Assembly (NCBI RefSeq): GCF_001787335.1
Contig: NZ_CP014674.1
Coordinates: 248,001-312,000, forward strand
Reading direction: 5' to 3'
Length of the DNA: 64,000 nt
Source of the DNA: Kozakia baliensis
GTDB lineage: Bacteria > Pseudomonadota > Alphaproteobacteria > Acetobacterales > Acetobacteraceae
Shown here: positions 8,976-17,821 of the stretch, piece after piece
Layout of the letters: each line of letters starts with the position of its first letter
Numbering within the stretch: the first letter of the stretch is position 1
Position numbers and translations under genes: made by a program
The notes under the pieces: generated by a model
Told to the model about the DNA's origin: nothing
What the model saw: only the letters and a program-made list of their open reading frames with translations
Database searches by the model: none

Positions 8976-9767
8976 ATGGCGAAACAACGGCTTCTGAAAC
9001 TTTCTCTTTTTGCGCTCGGCGCACTGGCGGCTTGCACAGCGGTTCCTCACGTCACGCCGCTAACGGCCGAGCAGTTACCCGATGGTCGCGTTTTGCTGGC
9101 AAGTCCTCCCGTTACGGGCAGCGATGCGCAAATGGAAGATCGGCGTATTTATTGGCAGACACGCCTTTTGGTCGGGACGGATCGGTGGAGATTGGCGCAG
9201 AGCGATGCCGATCTGCACCCGGCCCATTTCGTCGATAATTTTTCCTGCGCCGCCGGATTCAAGCTCGATTTAGCGCAGGCACCTCATCTGAATGCCCTGA
9301 TCCAGGCTTTTCGCAAAGCGGAAGAGGCGCGTGTGGTGGAGGAGAAAAATTACTGGCGTCGCCCGCGTCCTTTTCTCGATAATAATGCGCCGATCTGCGT
9401 TGCGCGCAGCCCCGACCTCATACGCAGCCCCGCCTATCCCTCGGGCCATACGATTGCGGGTTATTCGATGGCGTTGATTTTGGCCTCGTTATTGCCGGAT
9501 CGCGCGGCGCCGATCTTGCAGCGTGGTCGCGTCATCGGCGAGAGTCGCGTGGTTTGTGGCGTGCACTGGGCTTCGGACGTTCATGCAGGGTATCAAATGG
9601 CGAGCGCTTTCGCCGTCGTTGGTTTGGCGAACCCGGCCGTTCGTGCCGAACTCCCCAGTGCGAAGGCCGAACTGGAAAAGATGCGCCGTCAGGCCAAAGC
9701 GCCGGATGCGGGAATATGCGCGATCGAGGCAGATGCCGCCGCTCATTCTCCATTGACGCAAATGTAG
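8976..9767 (+). CDS. Class A acid phosphatase, PAP2 superfamily lipoprotein
   Basis: A 263-residue exported phosphatase. The N-terminus MAKQRLLKLSLFALGALAAC carries a lipobox (LAAC), so the mature protein is probably lipid-anchored in the periplasm. The three PAP2 motifs are present: the K-x6-RP block KNYWRRPRP (near residue 126), PSGHT (about 152-156) and SRVVCGVHWASDVHAG (about 190-205) with the catalytic histidine. This matches PhoN-like non-specific acid phosphatases. The ribosome site is weak (GCTAACGAGACC), and a perfect hairpin stands directly upstream. Confidence 0.9.
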   Translation: MAKQRLLKLSLFALGALAACTAVPHVTPLTAEQLPDGRVLLASPPVTGSDAQMEDRRIYWQTRLLVGTDRWRLAQSDADLHPAHFVDNFSCAAGFKLDLAQAPHLNALIQAFRKAEEARVVEEKNYWRRPRPFLDNNAPICVARSPDLIRSPAYPSGHTIAGYSMALILASLLPDRAAPILQRGRVIGESRVVCGVHWASDVHAGYQMASAFAVVGLANPAVRAELPSAKAELEKMRRQAKAPDAGICAIEADAAAHSPLTQM

Positions 9768-9815
9768 AACGCATGTCCGCATAGGGCGTTGTCTCTCAGC
9801 AGAAGGAGAGTTTTT

Positions 9816-10016
9816 ATGTCGCAATTAACGACTGCCGAACGGGATGCTTTGCCCGACGACGCCTTTGCATTGCCAGGCCGCCGCTATCCTATCCCGGATA
9901 AAAATCACGCACGAGATGCACTCGCGCGTGCCAGTGAAATGCTCCATCAGGGCCGATTGAGCCAAGAAGAGCATGACACGATCATAAAACGTGCCAAGGC
10001 GGTTCTGGGCGAGTAA
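9816..10016 (+). CDS. Small DUF6582-like protein
   Basis: A 66-residue soluble protein. The ATG at 9816 follows AAGGAGAG with ideal spacing. The motif DALPDDAFALPGRRYPIPDKNHARDALAR is the recurring 'LPxxxFALPxxRxYPIxDxxHARNALAR' block found alone in small proteins and at the ends of larger phage-related ones. Function is unknown. The last codons form the left arm of a terminator hairpin. Confidence 0.8.
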   Translation: MSQLTTAERDALPDDAFALPGRRYPIPDKNHARDALARASEMLHQGRLSQEEHDTIIKRAKAVLGE

Positions 10017-10034
10017 TATTCCTCGCCCAGCTTG
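10005..10034 (+). terminator. Terminator between the DUF6582-like gene and cysNC
   Basis: CTGGGCGAG (10005-10013, containing the last codons) pairs with CTCGCCCAG (10022-10030) around TAATATTC, followed by CTTGGCTTTT. It ends the plus-strand gene and also lies just after the stop of cysNC on the other strand, so it may act both ways. Confidence 0.75.
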
Positions 10035-10038
10035 GCTT

Positions 10039-11916
10039 TTACCGCACGCGATCGGCGATGAACGTTGTCAGTTCCTGTGCGGTTTCTTCTGCCGCCCGAT
10101 CGGTGGCGAGGCGTAAGACCGGCGCTTGCGGCGCTTCGTAAGGCGCGCTGACACCCGTGAATTCGGGAATGCGCCCTGCGCGTGCCGCCGCATATAACCC
10201 TTTCGGATCGCGCGCTTCGCAGGTTTCCAAAGGTGAATCCACGAAAACTTCGTGGAATTCCTCACCGATGATTTTACGCGCCAAGTCGCGATCGGATTGA
10301 AGCGGCGAGACCAGCGCGACGATGACGACCTGACCGCTTTCGGCAAGGATCTTCGCAACATGCGCGGCACGGCGAATGTTCTCCTGGCGATCCTGCGGCG
10401 AGAAGCCGAGATCGCTACACAACCCGGCGCGCAGTGTATCGCCATCCAGCACAGTTGCCTTAATGCCTTGAGCGGCAAGATCGGCTTCGGTGGCGCGCGC
10501 AACGGTGCTTTTGCCGGAGCCGGGAAGGCCGGTCAGCCAGAACACGCCACTACGATGGCCGCGCGCCGCCGCTTGCGCACCTGCCGAAATCCGGCTGGAG
10601 GTCGGGTGAATGGCGTGCGTGCCTTCGGCCAGTTCCGCAGGCCCAATCAACGGAGCGCCGCCGACGATGCGTTGGTGGCGGTCCACCAGAACGCCCCGAC
10701 CATCGCCGAAGCCAGGAGAGAACGGATCGAACAGGATCGCGTGGGAAGTGGCCAGCGTAATTTCCGCGAAGCCGTCCGGCGGCACGGAGTCGCCAGGGCG
10801 CAGCGTCAGATCATCCAAATCCACCACGGCATCGATGGAAACGACCGTGACATCGTGCTCCGCCGTCGCCAGGCGCAGCACGAAGCTTTCGCCGACCTGA
10901 AGCGGTTCGCCACGGAGCCAGAACAGGCGCGTGCGGATGCGTGCGGCACGTTCCGGCGCGGCGGCTTCGTCATTGGCAGGGAATAACAGATCGCCGCGAT
11001 CCGGCACGAGGTCCGGCTCCAGGCGCAGCGCAATCGATTCTCCCGCCCCCGCGACCGGGCGGACGGGCGCGTGCCAGCGGCAGACTTCCGCAATGGTCGC
11101 AACTTGCCTTTGCGCGCCGATCACGATCTGGTCGCCCACGCGCACGGTGCCACGCTCGATCCGCCCGGCGACATAACGCACATCGTCGAAACGATAGACG
11201 TCCTGAACGGGCATACGGAACGGCAAGGCTAAGCGCGATGCCGGCGGCGGCACGTTGCTCAAGGCTTCGATCAGCGTCGGCCCTTTATACCAAGGCGAGC
11301 GTTCAGAGCGGCTGGCGATGTTGTCGCCATCGCGAGCGGAGGCAGGAACGACGGCCTCGACCTCGATCTCCAACCGGCCCAGAAGCTGGCGCACATCGGC
11401 TTCGGCCTTGGCGATCGCGCTTTCTTCGAAATTGAGAAGATCGGATTTGTTCAGCAACACGATGACATGCCTGATGCCGATCAGGCGCAACAGCATCGCA
11501 TGGCGGCGTGTCTGTTCCTGCGCACCTTCCTGGGCGTCCACCACGAGCACGGCGGCTTCCGCATCGGCCGCGCCGGTGATCATGTTGCGTAGGAATTGGC
11601 GGTGGCCCGGCGCATCGACGATCACGAATTCACGGTCGCCAAGGCGGAAAGGAATCCGCGTGGAATCGACGGTCACGCCCTGATCGCGTTCGATCTGCAA
11701 GGAATCGAGCAGAAAGCTCCATTCCACCGTCAGGCCGCGCTTACGGCTGCTTTCCACGATCTGCGCCAGCTTTCCGTCTTGGAGGCTATCCGTATCGTAA
11801 AGCAGGCGGCCGATAAGGCTGGATTTTCCGTGATCGACATGTCCGACAATCACAATCGGCGTTGCAGCGGGACGAAGAATTGCTTGCGCTGCGTTGCTGT
11901 TGACGATGTCAGCCAT
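10039..11916 (-). CDS. cysNC: Sulfate adenylyltransferase subunit 1 / APS kinase fusion
   Basis: A 625-residue bifunctional protein. Residues 1 to about 440 are the CysN GTPase: P-loop GHVDHGKS (25-32), DAPGH and NKSD, followed by beta-barrel domains; it drives ATP sulfurylase with CysD. Residues 459-625 are a complete APS kinase with P-loop GLPGSGKS (463-470), [17 protein letters not shown] and [10 protein letters not shown], turning APS into PAPS. The NodQ/CysNC fusion is common in Alphaproteobacteria. The ATG is 2 bases after the cysD stop, so the two are co-translated in the cysH-cysD-cysNC operon. Confidence 0.96.
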   Translation of the reverse strand: MADIVNSNAAQAILRPAATPIVIVGHVDHGKSSLIGRLLYDTDSLQDGKLAQIVESSRKRGLTVEWSFLLDSLQIERDQGVTVDSTRIPFRLGDREFVIVDAPGHRQFLRNMITGAADAEAAVLVVDAQEGAQEQTRRHAMLLRLIGIRHVIVLLNKSDLLNFEESAIAKAEADVRQLLGRLEIEVEAVVPASARDGDNIASRSERSPWYKGPTLIEALSNVPPPASRLALPFRMPVQDVYRFDDVRYVAGRIERGTVRVGDQIVIGAQRQVATIAEVCRWHAPVRPVAGAGESIALRLEPDLVPDRGDLLFPANDEAAAPERAARIRTRLFWLRGEPLQVGESFVLRLATAEHDVTVVSIDAVVDLDDLTLRPGDSVPPDGFAEITLATSHAILFDPFSPGFGDGRGVLVDRHQRIVGGAPLIGPAELAEGTHAIHPTSSRISAGAQAAARGHRSGVFWLTGLPGSGKSTVARATEADLAAQGIKATVLDGDTLRAGLCSDLGFSPQDRQENIRRAAHVAKILAESGQVVIVALVSPLQSDRDLARKIIGEEFHEVFVDSPLETCEARDPKGLYAAARAGRIPEFTGVSAPYEAPQAPVLRLATDRAAEETAQELTTFIADRVR

Positions 11917-11918
11917 GA

Positions 11919-12737
11919 TTAGAGGTACCCCGCGACACGCAGACGCTCGAACGCGTCTTCCGATTCATGATCCATGGCGCGACCGGCGCGCTCGGATGTT
12001 TTGCTTATTTCCAGTTCCGCGATGACTTCCGCGACCGTCGAGGCATTGCTATCGATCGGGCTGGTGATGTCCTGATCGCCCAAAGAGCGGTAGCGCTGGC
12101 CGTTCTTGGAGAAATACAGATCGACGAGAGGAATGTTTTCTCGCTCGATATAGCGCCAGATATCCACCTCGCGCCAAGCCAGAAGCGGATGGACGCGGAT
12201 ATGCATGCCGTCTTCGTAGGGCGTCGCGTATTGGTCCCAGAATTCCGGCGGTTGGTTACGCACGTCCCAACGATGGCCCGCGCCGCGTGGGCTGAAGACA
12301 CGCTCTTTGGCGCGTGTTGCCTGCTCGTCACGACGGATACCGGCGATGACGCCACGGAACTTATGCTGATCGATCAACGCGGCGAGGCCCGCCGTTTTCC
12401 GTGCCGCCGAACGGGCTGCGGGAGGAAGGGAGGGATCGATTTCTTCGACAGGCGGGCAATCGCCCAATATCAAATCGAGGTCCCATTTCTTGGTGTATTC
12501 GTCGCGGAACGCATACATTTCCGGGAATTTCTTGCCGGTATCGACGTGCATGACAGGGAACGGAACGCGGCCCATGAACGCCTTGCGCGCCAACCACACC
12601 ATAACGTTGCTGTCCTTCCCAAGCGACCAGAGGAGCGCTAGGGGGCGAAGTTTACGATACGCTTCGCGCAGGATGAAAATGCTTTGGGCCTCAAGCTGGT
12701 CGAGGTCATCCATGGCGCGTGGTGTCGCCAAATTCAT
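11919..12737 (-). CDS. cysD: Sulfate adenylyltransferase subunit 2
   Basis: A 272-residue catalytic subunit of ATP sulfurylase (ATP + sulfate to APS). The start at 12737 is chosen because GGAG lies 9 bases upstream and [22 protein letters not shown] is the usual CysD beginning; the open frame to 12944 is antisense-like in composition. It has the PP-loop motif [11 protein letters not shown], the [17 protein letters not shown] segment and the C-terminal [23 protein letters not shown]. It lies 17 bases after cysH and 2 bases before cysNC. Confidence 0.96.
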   Translation of the reverse strand: MNLATPRAMDDLDQLEAQSIFILREAYRKLRPLALLWSLGKDSNVMVWLARKAFMGRVPFPVMHVDTGKKFPEMYAFRDEYTKKWDLDLILGDCPPVEEIDPSLPPAARSAARKTAGLAALIDQHKFRGVIAGIRRDEQATRAKERVFSPRGAGHRWDVRNQPPEFWDQYATPYEDGMHIRVHPLLAWREVDIWRYIERENIPLVDLYFSKNGQRYRSLGDQDITSPIDSNASTVAEVIAELEISKTSERAGRAMDHESEDAFERLRVAGYL

Positions 12738-12754
12738 TTGTCTGCTCCGTATGG

Positions 12755-13435
12755 TTAGGCGGGCTGGTGGATGCCGCACTCGGTTTTTGCTTGTCCGGCC
12801 CAACGACCGGCGCGGGAATCTTCGCCTTCCTTGACCGGGCGTGTGCAAGGCGCGCACCCGATCGACGTATAGCCGAGTGCTGTTAAAGGATGCCGTGGCA
12901 AATTTCGGCGGGTCATTTCCGCGTCGATTTCCTGGGGCGTCCAAGCGGCGAGCGGATTGAGTTTCACGCTTCCGTCGGGTTGTGGCTCGACGGCCTTCAA
13001 TGCTGCGCGTGTCGCGGCTTGGCTGCGTTTGCGTCCGGTGATCGTCGCGTCGAATTCAGGGAGAACGATATCGAGTGGTTCGACTTTCCGAAGAGCGCAG
13101 CAAGCGTCAGGATCGAAATCCGCCAACTGGTCTTGCGGGTCACGGTTCTGCAAGGCTTCCGGAGTAGGGGAGATGTTGCGCACGTTCTTCAAGCCGAGAA
13201 ACTTCGTTAACGTGTCGCGATAGGCCAGCGTCTCGGGAAAATGCCGTTTCGTATCGAGAAACAAGACAGGCATTGATGGATCGTTTTCCGCAATCATGGC
13301 GAGCAGTAACGCCGACTCGGCGCCGAAGGACGACACGATGGCGAGTCGCCCGCGAAGCAGACGAAGCGCTGTTGGAATAAGCTCTGCTTCAGGCGTTTGT
13401 TGTAGGGTTTGAAGCTCTGCGACCGTTAAAGCCAT
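12755..13435 (-). CDS. cysH: APS/PAPS reductase, iron-sulfur type
   Basis: A 226-residue reductase giving sulfite from activated sulfate with thioredoxin. SSFGAESALLL is the PP-loop. Unlike enterobacterial CysH it carries two cysteine pairs, CC (112-113) and CAPC (194-197), the ligands of a [4Fe-4S] cluster, plus the catalytic cysteine in ECGIH (220). This pattern belongs to APS reductases, and some such enzymes also accept PAPS. ATG at 13435 is used here; a TTG at 13441, with GAGA 6 bases before it, is a real alternative. The start lies directly after a Met-Cys-Cys leader ORF. Confidence 0.93.
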   Translation of the reverse strand: MALTVAELQTLQQTPEAELIPTALRLLRGRLAIVSSFGAESALLLAMIAENDPSMPVLFLDTKRHFPETLAYRDTLTKFLGLKNVRNISPTPEALQNRDPQDQLADFDPDACCALRKVEPLDIVLPEFDATITGRKRSQAATRAALKAVEPQPDGSVKLNPLAAWTPQEIDAEMTRRNLPRHPLTALGYTSIGCAPCTRPVKEGEDSRAGRWAGQAKTECGIHQPA

Positions 13436-13448
13436 AGTCAATTGGATC

Positions 13449-13487
13449 TCACGTCAGAAAGAACGGACCATCTTGCAGGCAACACAT
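13449..13487 (-). CDS. Leader peptide MCCLQDGPFFLT before cysH
   Basis: A 12-codon ORF (ATG at 13487-13485, TGA at 13451-13449) reading Met-Cys-Cys-Leu-Gln-Asp-Gly-Pro-Phe-Phe-Leu-Thr. A perfect AGGAGG (13502-13497) stands 9 bases before the ATG, the best ribosome site in the neighbourhood. Its stop lies 7 bases before the possible TTG start and 13 bases before the ATG of cysH. Two consecutive Cys codons at positions 2-3, directly upstream of cysteine-biosynthesis genes, are the hallmark of a cysteine-sensing leader. Cysteine-coding uORFs that attenuate sulfur genes are documented in mycobacteria. Translation here is inferred. Confidence 0.62.
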   Translation of the reverse strand: MCCLQDGPFFLT

Positions 13488-13508
13488 AGTGACGGGCCTC
13501 CTGACGTG
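13450..13508 (-). promoter_or_regulatory. Candidate cysteine attenuator (stem enclosing the leader ORF)
   Basis: On the minus strand CACGTCAG (13508-13501) is exactly complementary to CTGACGTG (13457-13450), enclosing 43 bases that hold most of the leader ORF. The 3' arm covers its last codons and part of its stop and abuts the cysH ribosome site (TGAGA). A ribosome halted near the Cys codons would mask the 5' arm and leave the cysH start open. Completed translation would let the stem reform. No T run follows, so the model is translational rather than a terminator. Confidence 0.5.
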
Positions 13509-13533
13509 CAATCCTTCTATTTACATTCCACTA

Positions 13534-14931
13534 TTATTTATCGTTGTTAATGTGACGTCTATGTTCCACGACTTGCCCGACAATCGTGAGCGCAGGGCTG
13601 GAAATCTTTCGGGTTTCGACAAGTTCTGGCAGGCTTGCCAGCGTGCCGACATGGAGTTTTTGGTCCGAGCGCGTGCCATGTTCGATAATAGCGGCGGGCC
13701 AATCCGGTGGGAGGCCATTAATCTGCAATTTGTGGCAAAGCTCCTTCAAAGGATTAAGCCCCATATAAATCGCGAGTGTCTGGCCCTTTCGGGCGAGGCT
13801 GGGCCAATGCAAATCCAGCGTGCCGTCAGCACGGGCATGGCCGGTGAGAAACAGGCATGTCTGGGCACAGTCGCGATGCGTTAGGGGGATGCCGAAAGCC
13901 GCGCCGCATCCGCTGGCCGCCGTGATGCCAGGAACCACGCGCACGTGAATTCCGGCATCGACCAGGGCCTCCATTTCTTCCCCACCGCGACCGAAAATGA
14001 ACGGATCGCCTCCTTTGAGGCGCAGAACCCGCTCACCGGCCTGCGCGCGTCGAATGAGTTCGGCATTGATCTCATCTTGCGGCAAGGTGTGATGGCTGCG
14101 TTTCTTGCCGACGAACACGCGTTCGGCATCGCGGCGCACACGCTCCATGATCGTTTCGGGAATCAATTGATCGTACAAAACGCTGTCGGCATTTTGCATG
14201 AGGCGCAATGCCGCCAATGTCAGAAGGTCCGGATCCCCCGGCCCTGCGCCGACTAGCCACACTTCACCCTTAAGCGAACTCTTTTCTACGGCGGCGCCAA
14301 GATAATTTTCCGCTATCGTGTCGTCTCCGGCAAGCGCGGCTTCCATGCCTGGACCATCGACGAAATCCTCCCAGATACGTTTGCGCGCCATCACATTATC
14401 GGCCCGCTCGCGTATCCATCCTCGCCGTGCGCGCATGAATTTCGCCAAGCGGCCGAGTCCCTCTGGAAGAAGGGCTTCGATCTGCCCGCGCAAACGCCGC
14501 GCAAGAACAGGTGCCGCGCCGCCTGTCGATATCGCAATCTGCACAGGCGTACGTTCTATAATGGCGGGTGTGATGAAGGTGGAGGGTTCCGGGTCGTCCA
14601 CCACGCAGATGGGTATATTAAAGCTGCGCGCGATCCGGGCGACCTCTCTGTTCAATGTGCGATCATCGGTTGCCGCGAAAACGAGACGCATCGAAGGGAG
14701 GTTTCGCGTTAGGAATTCTTCGGTGATCTCGTCATTTCGCCACTGAATACGGCCCTGCTGGTGCCAGTGCATCATCTCTGCACCGAGTTCGCGTGCAACG
14801 ACGATAATCTGTGGACAACGAGAGAGAAGCAGACGCGTTTTATTCGCTGCGACCATTCCCCCGCCAACGACGAGAGCCTGGCCGTCATCAAGACGCAAAG
14901 TAATCGGAAGATAGGAATTTTCATTCGTCAT
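13534..14931 (-). CDS. cysG: Siroheme synthase, trifunctional
   Basis: A 465-residue fusion. Residues 1 to about 215 are precorrin-2 dehydrogenase/sirohydrochlorin ferrochelatase (NAD motif VVGGGMVAANKTRLLL; later GGAAPVLARRLRGQIEALLP). Residues from about 220 on are uroporphyrinogen-III C-methyltransferase (VWLVGAGPGDPDLLTLAALR, DSVLYDQLI, RLKGGDPFIFGRGGEE, VVPGITAASG). It supplies siroheme to sulfite reductase, which is not in this window. It is the first gene of the cys block and has its own upstream region shared with adhA. Confidence 0.96.
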   Translation of the reverse strand: MTNENSYLPITLRLDDGQALVVGGGMVAANKTRLLLSRCPQIIVVARELGAEMMHWHQQGRIQWRNDEITEEFLTRNLPSMRLVFAATDDRTLNREVARIARSFNIPICVVDDPEPSTFITPAIIERTPVQIAISTGGAAPVLARRLRGQIEALLPEGLGRLAKFMRARRGWIRERADNVMARKRIWEDFVDGPGMEAALAGDDTIAENYLGAAVEKSSLKGEVWLVGAGPGDPDLLTLAALRLMQNADSVLYDQLIPETIMERVRRDAERVFVGKKRSHHTLPQDEINAELIRRAQAGERVLRLKGGDPFIFGRGGEEMEALVDAGIHVRVVPGITAASGCGAAFGIPLTHRDCAQTCLFLTGHARADGTLDLHWPSLARKGQTLAIYMGLNPLKELCHKLQINGLPPDWPAAIIEHGTRSDQKLHVGTLASLPELVETRKISSPALTIVGQVVEHRRHINNDK

Positions 14932-15506
14932 CGTGGGTTATACATGCCGCGTCCTACGAGAAACGCCAACAGTGGATGACAGTTAATTTGGGTGTAATTG
15001 GAGCATAATATTCTTTATAGGGCACCATAAAGTTTCGGTGATGTAGTTGCGAAATGTTCTCAATTCGATACTAATTTCTTCATAAATTTTGACATAAAAA
15101 GTTGCGAAGTTGAATTTGTCATGCGCATAGCGCATAGCCTAGAGTTCTGTAAGACCAATTAATTTTTATGATATCCTTGTGAGTTACGAAGACAAGAAAT
15201 GCTGGAAAAACTAGGATTAAACCATAAACATTTCATTTTCTTTAAAAAGTACTGATTTAATCCGATTAAAGAGTATTTTAGGATTTTAAGTTCGATAATT
15301 TGTATGAAACTATTTTGCTATGCGTTGAATGCATGCCAATCACTAAATCGTAAGGCGACGTTTCCGCCCCTCAATGGCAGGTTCCGGCATAGTTCTGGAT
15401 CGAGGGAATCGTGACACTTGTTTTCGGCGTTTACGGATTGAAACGTCTTGCAAACTTTTGTCGCGCTTCGATCGTCCATGTCATCGGGGGATGAGAAAAG
15501 AAGGCG
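14932..15506. other. 575-bp AT-rich intergenic region between cysG and adhA
   Basis: No gene is visible. The stretch 15000-15350 is much richer in A/T than the coding DNA around it. Seen in it: a 9-base direct repeat AGTTGCGAA (15045-15053 and 15100-15108), a tandem GCGCATA (15123-15136), TTGACA (15089-15094) without a good -10 box, and arms GGATTAAA (15214-15221) and TTTAATCC (15256-15263) separated by 34 bases. TATTATGC-like AT boxes facing cysG occur near 15007. It probably holds the divergent promoters and a long adhA leader. Confidence 0.6.
15434..15445 (+). promoter_or_regulatory. 12-base motif shared by the adhA and adhB leaders
   Basis: CGGATTGAAACG lies 61 bases before the adhA start and recurs exactly at 17791-17802, 19 bases before adhB. 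The repetition in two short leaders of one enzyme's genes makes a common control or processing element plausible, though unproven. Confidence 0.4.
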
Positions 15507-17762
15507 ATGAATTCAAAATTTTTAGGGCGCTATCGCGCTAAATCGCTGCTTCTGACCGGATGCATGCTGGCTACGACGATCGGGTTAGCCGCTGCGCCGA
15601 AGAGTTACGCGCAAGACGACCATGGCGCGACGGGTGAAGCGATTATCCATGCCGACGAGCATCCGGAAAATTGGCTGAGCTACGGTCGCACCTATTCCGA
15701 GCAGCGGTACAGCCCGCTCTCGCAGATCAATAAGGACAATGTCGGCAATCTGAAGCTGGCTTGGCATTATGATCTCGATACGAACCGCGGGCAGGAAGGC
15801 ACGCCGTTGATCGTTGATGGCGTGATGTACGCCACGACGAACTGGTCGAAAATGAAAGCGCTCGACGCCGCGACCGGCAAGTTGATCTGGGCCTACGATC
15901 CGAAGGTGCCGGGCAACATCGCCGATAAGGGCTGCTGCGATACGGTTAACCGTGGTGCGGCGTACTGGAATGGCAAGGTTTATTTCGGCACGTTCGATGG
16001 CCGCTTGATCGCCCTGGACGCCAAGACCGGTAAGCTGGTCTGGAGTGTTTACACCATTCCGAAAGAAGCGGAACTCGGTCACCAGCGTTCCTATACGATC
16101 GATATCGCGCCGCGCGTCGTGAAGGGCCGCGTCATCATCGGTAACGGTGGCGCAGAATTCGGTGCACGTGGTTTCGTGTCTGCATTCGATGCCGAGACCG
16201 GCAAGCTCGACTGGCGCTTCTTCACGGTTCCGAATCCCGAGAATAAGCCTGACGGCGCGGTTTCCGACAAGGTGCTGATGTCCAAGGCTTATCAGACGTG
16301 GGGCGACGGCGCCTGGAAGCGGCAAGGCGGCGGCGGCACCGTTTGGGACGCCATCAGCTACGACCCTGTGACCGACCTCGTCTATCTCGGTGTCGGTAAC
16401 GGCTCGCCTTGGAACTACAAGTTCCGTTCGGGCGGCAAGGGTGACGATTTCTTCCTGGGCAGCATCGTCGCGCTTAAGCCGGAAACTGGCGAATATGTTT
16501 GGCATTTCCAAGAAACGCCGATGGACCAGTGGGATTACACCTCGGTCCAACATATCATGACCCTCGATATGCCGATCAACGGCCAGATGCGTCATGTGAT
16601 CGTTCATGCGCCGAAGAACGGTTTCTTCTACATCCTGGACGCCAAGACCGGTGAATTCCTGTCCGGTAAGAACTACGTCTATGAGAACTGGGCGAAGGGT
16701 CTGGACCCCAAAACCGGTCGTCCGATCTATAATCCTGATGCGCTTTGGACTCTGACCGGCAAGCCCTGGTACGGAATTCCGGGCGATCTGGGTGGCCACA
16801 ACTTCGCGGCGATGTCCTACAGCCCGCAGACGAAGCTGGTCTATATTCCGGCGCAGCAGGTTCCGTTCCTTTACGACCAGCAGAAGGGTGGCTTCAAGGC
16901 GCATCCGGATAGCTGGAACCTCGGCCTCGATATGAACAAGATCGGGCTTCTGGACGACAACAAGCCTGAGAACGTCGCGGCTAAGAAGAAATTCTTTAGC
17001 GATCTCAAAGGCTGGATCATTGCTTGGGATCCGGTGAAACAGGCTCCGGCCTTTACGGTGGATCACAAAGGCCCGTGGAACGGCGGCCTGCTGACCACTG
17101 GCGGCGGATTGATTTTCCAAGGCCTGGCGAACGGCGAATTCCACGCTTACGACGCTACGAACGGTAAGGATCTCTATACCTTCCCGGCACAAAGCGCGAT
17201 TATCGCACCTCCGGTCACCTATACGGCGCACGGGAAGCAGTATGTGGCGGTCGAAGTGGGTTGGGGCGGCATCTATCCGTTCTTCCTGGGTGGCGCGGCG
17301 CGCACTTCCGGCTGGACCGTCAACCATTCCCGCGTGATCGCTTTCTCGTTGGATGGTAAGGACACGCTGCCAGCGAAGAACGACAAGGGCTTCCTGCCGG
17401 TGAAACCGCCGGAGCAGTCGGCTTCCGCGAATGATCAGCGGCTTGCGGATGGTTACTTCCAGTTCCAGACCTATTGCGCGGCTTGCCATGGCGATAACGG
17501 TATTTCTGGCGGTGTTCTGCCGGATCTGCGTTGGTCGGGTGCGATCCGCACGAAGGAGGCCTTCTACAACCTGGTCGGTCGTGGCGCTCTCACCGCTTAC
17601 GGCATGGACCGTTTTGACAAGAACATGACGCCGGATCAGATCGAAACGATCCGCGAGTTCCTGATTAAACGTGCCACGGACAGCTATGCCGACGAAGTCA
17701 AAGCCCGCGATAACGCTGAAGGCGTGCCTTCCACGCAGTTCCTTAATGGGGGTACGCCGTGA
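15507..17762 (+). CDS. adhA: PQQ-dependent alcohol dehydrogenase, quinohemoprotein subunit I
   Basis: A 751-residue precursor with a signal peptide (…TTIGLAAAPKSYAQDDHG). It oxidises ethanol to acetaldehyde on the periplasmic side and passes electrons via cytochrome c to ubiquinone. Propeller W-motif repeats (LDAATGKLIWAYDP, LDAKTGKLVWSV, ETGEYVWHF) surround the PQQ site, the vicinal disulfide GCCD sits near residue 144, and WDYTSVQH follows. A C-terminal cytochrome c domain carries CAACH near residue 656. Length fits the 740-760-residue family. GAAGG precedes the ATG. adhB follows after 59 bases; the small subunit III gene is not here. Confidence 0.97.
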   Translation: MNSKFLGRYRAKSLLLTGCMLATTIGLAAAPKSYAQDDHGATGEAIIHADEHPENWLSYGRTYSEQRYSPLSQINKDNVGNLKLAWHYDLDTNRGQEGTPLIVDGVMYATTNWSKMKALDAATGKLIWAYDPKVPGNIADKGCCDTVNRGAAYWNGKVYFGTFDGRLIALDAKTGKLVWSVYTIPKEAELGHQRSYTIDIAPRVVKGRVIIGNGGAEFGARGFVSAFDAETGKLDWRFFTVPNPENKPDGAVSDKVLMSKAYQTWGDGAWKRQGGGGTVWDAISYDPVTDLVYLGVGNGSPWNYKFRSGGKGDDFFLGSIVALKPETGEYVWHFQETPMDQWDYTSVQHIMTLDMPINGQMRHVIVHAPKNGFFYILDAKTGEFLSGKNYVYENWAKGLDPKTGRPIYNPDALWTLTGKPWYGIPGDLGGHNFAAMSYSPQTKLVYIPAQQVPFLYDQQKGGFKAHPDSWNLGLDMNKIGLLDDNKPENVAAKKKFFSDLKGWIIAWDPVKQAPAFTVDHKGPWNGGLLTTGGGLIFQGLANGEFHAYDATNGKDLYTFPAQSAIIAPPVTYTAHGKQYVAVEVGWGGIYPFFLGGAARTSGWTVNHSRVIAFSLDGKDTLPAKNDKGFLPVKPPEQSASANDQRLADGYFQFQTYCAACHGDNGISGGVLPDLRWSGAIRTKEAFYNLVGRGALTAYGMDRFDKNMTPDQIETIREFLIKRATDSYADEVKARDNAEGVPSTQFLNGGTP

Positions 17763-17790
17763 CCCCCAACACCAAAATTGAGCGAACTTC

Positions 17791-17802
17791 CGGATTGAAA
17801 CG
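17791..17802 (+). promoter_or_regulatory. Second copy of the CGGATTGAAACG motif
   Basis: Exact copy of the element upstream of adhA, in the 59-base gap between adhA and adhB and 19 bases before the adhB start. Confidence 0.4.
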
Positions 17803-17821
17803 CGGCTGATTGGTGAGCGAG

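Noticed and set aside
13450-13508. A SAM-binding riboswitch in the cysG-cysH gap
   Set aside because: The sequence does not fit the SAM-II or other SAM motifs I know, and a translatable Met-Cys-Cys ORF fills the loop, which favours a leader-peptide mechanism.
15123-15136. Tandem GCGCATA as the beginning of a CRISPR or repeat array
   Set aside because: Only two 7-base units without spacers; no further copies nearby.
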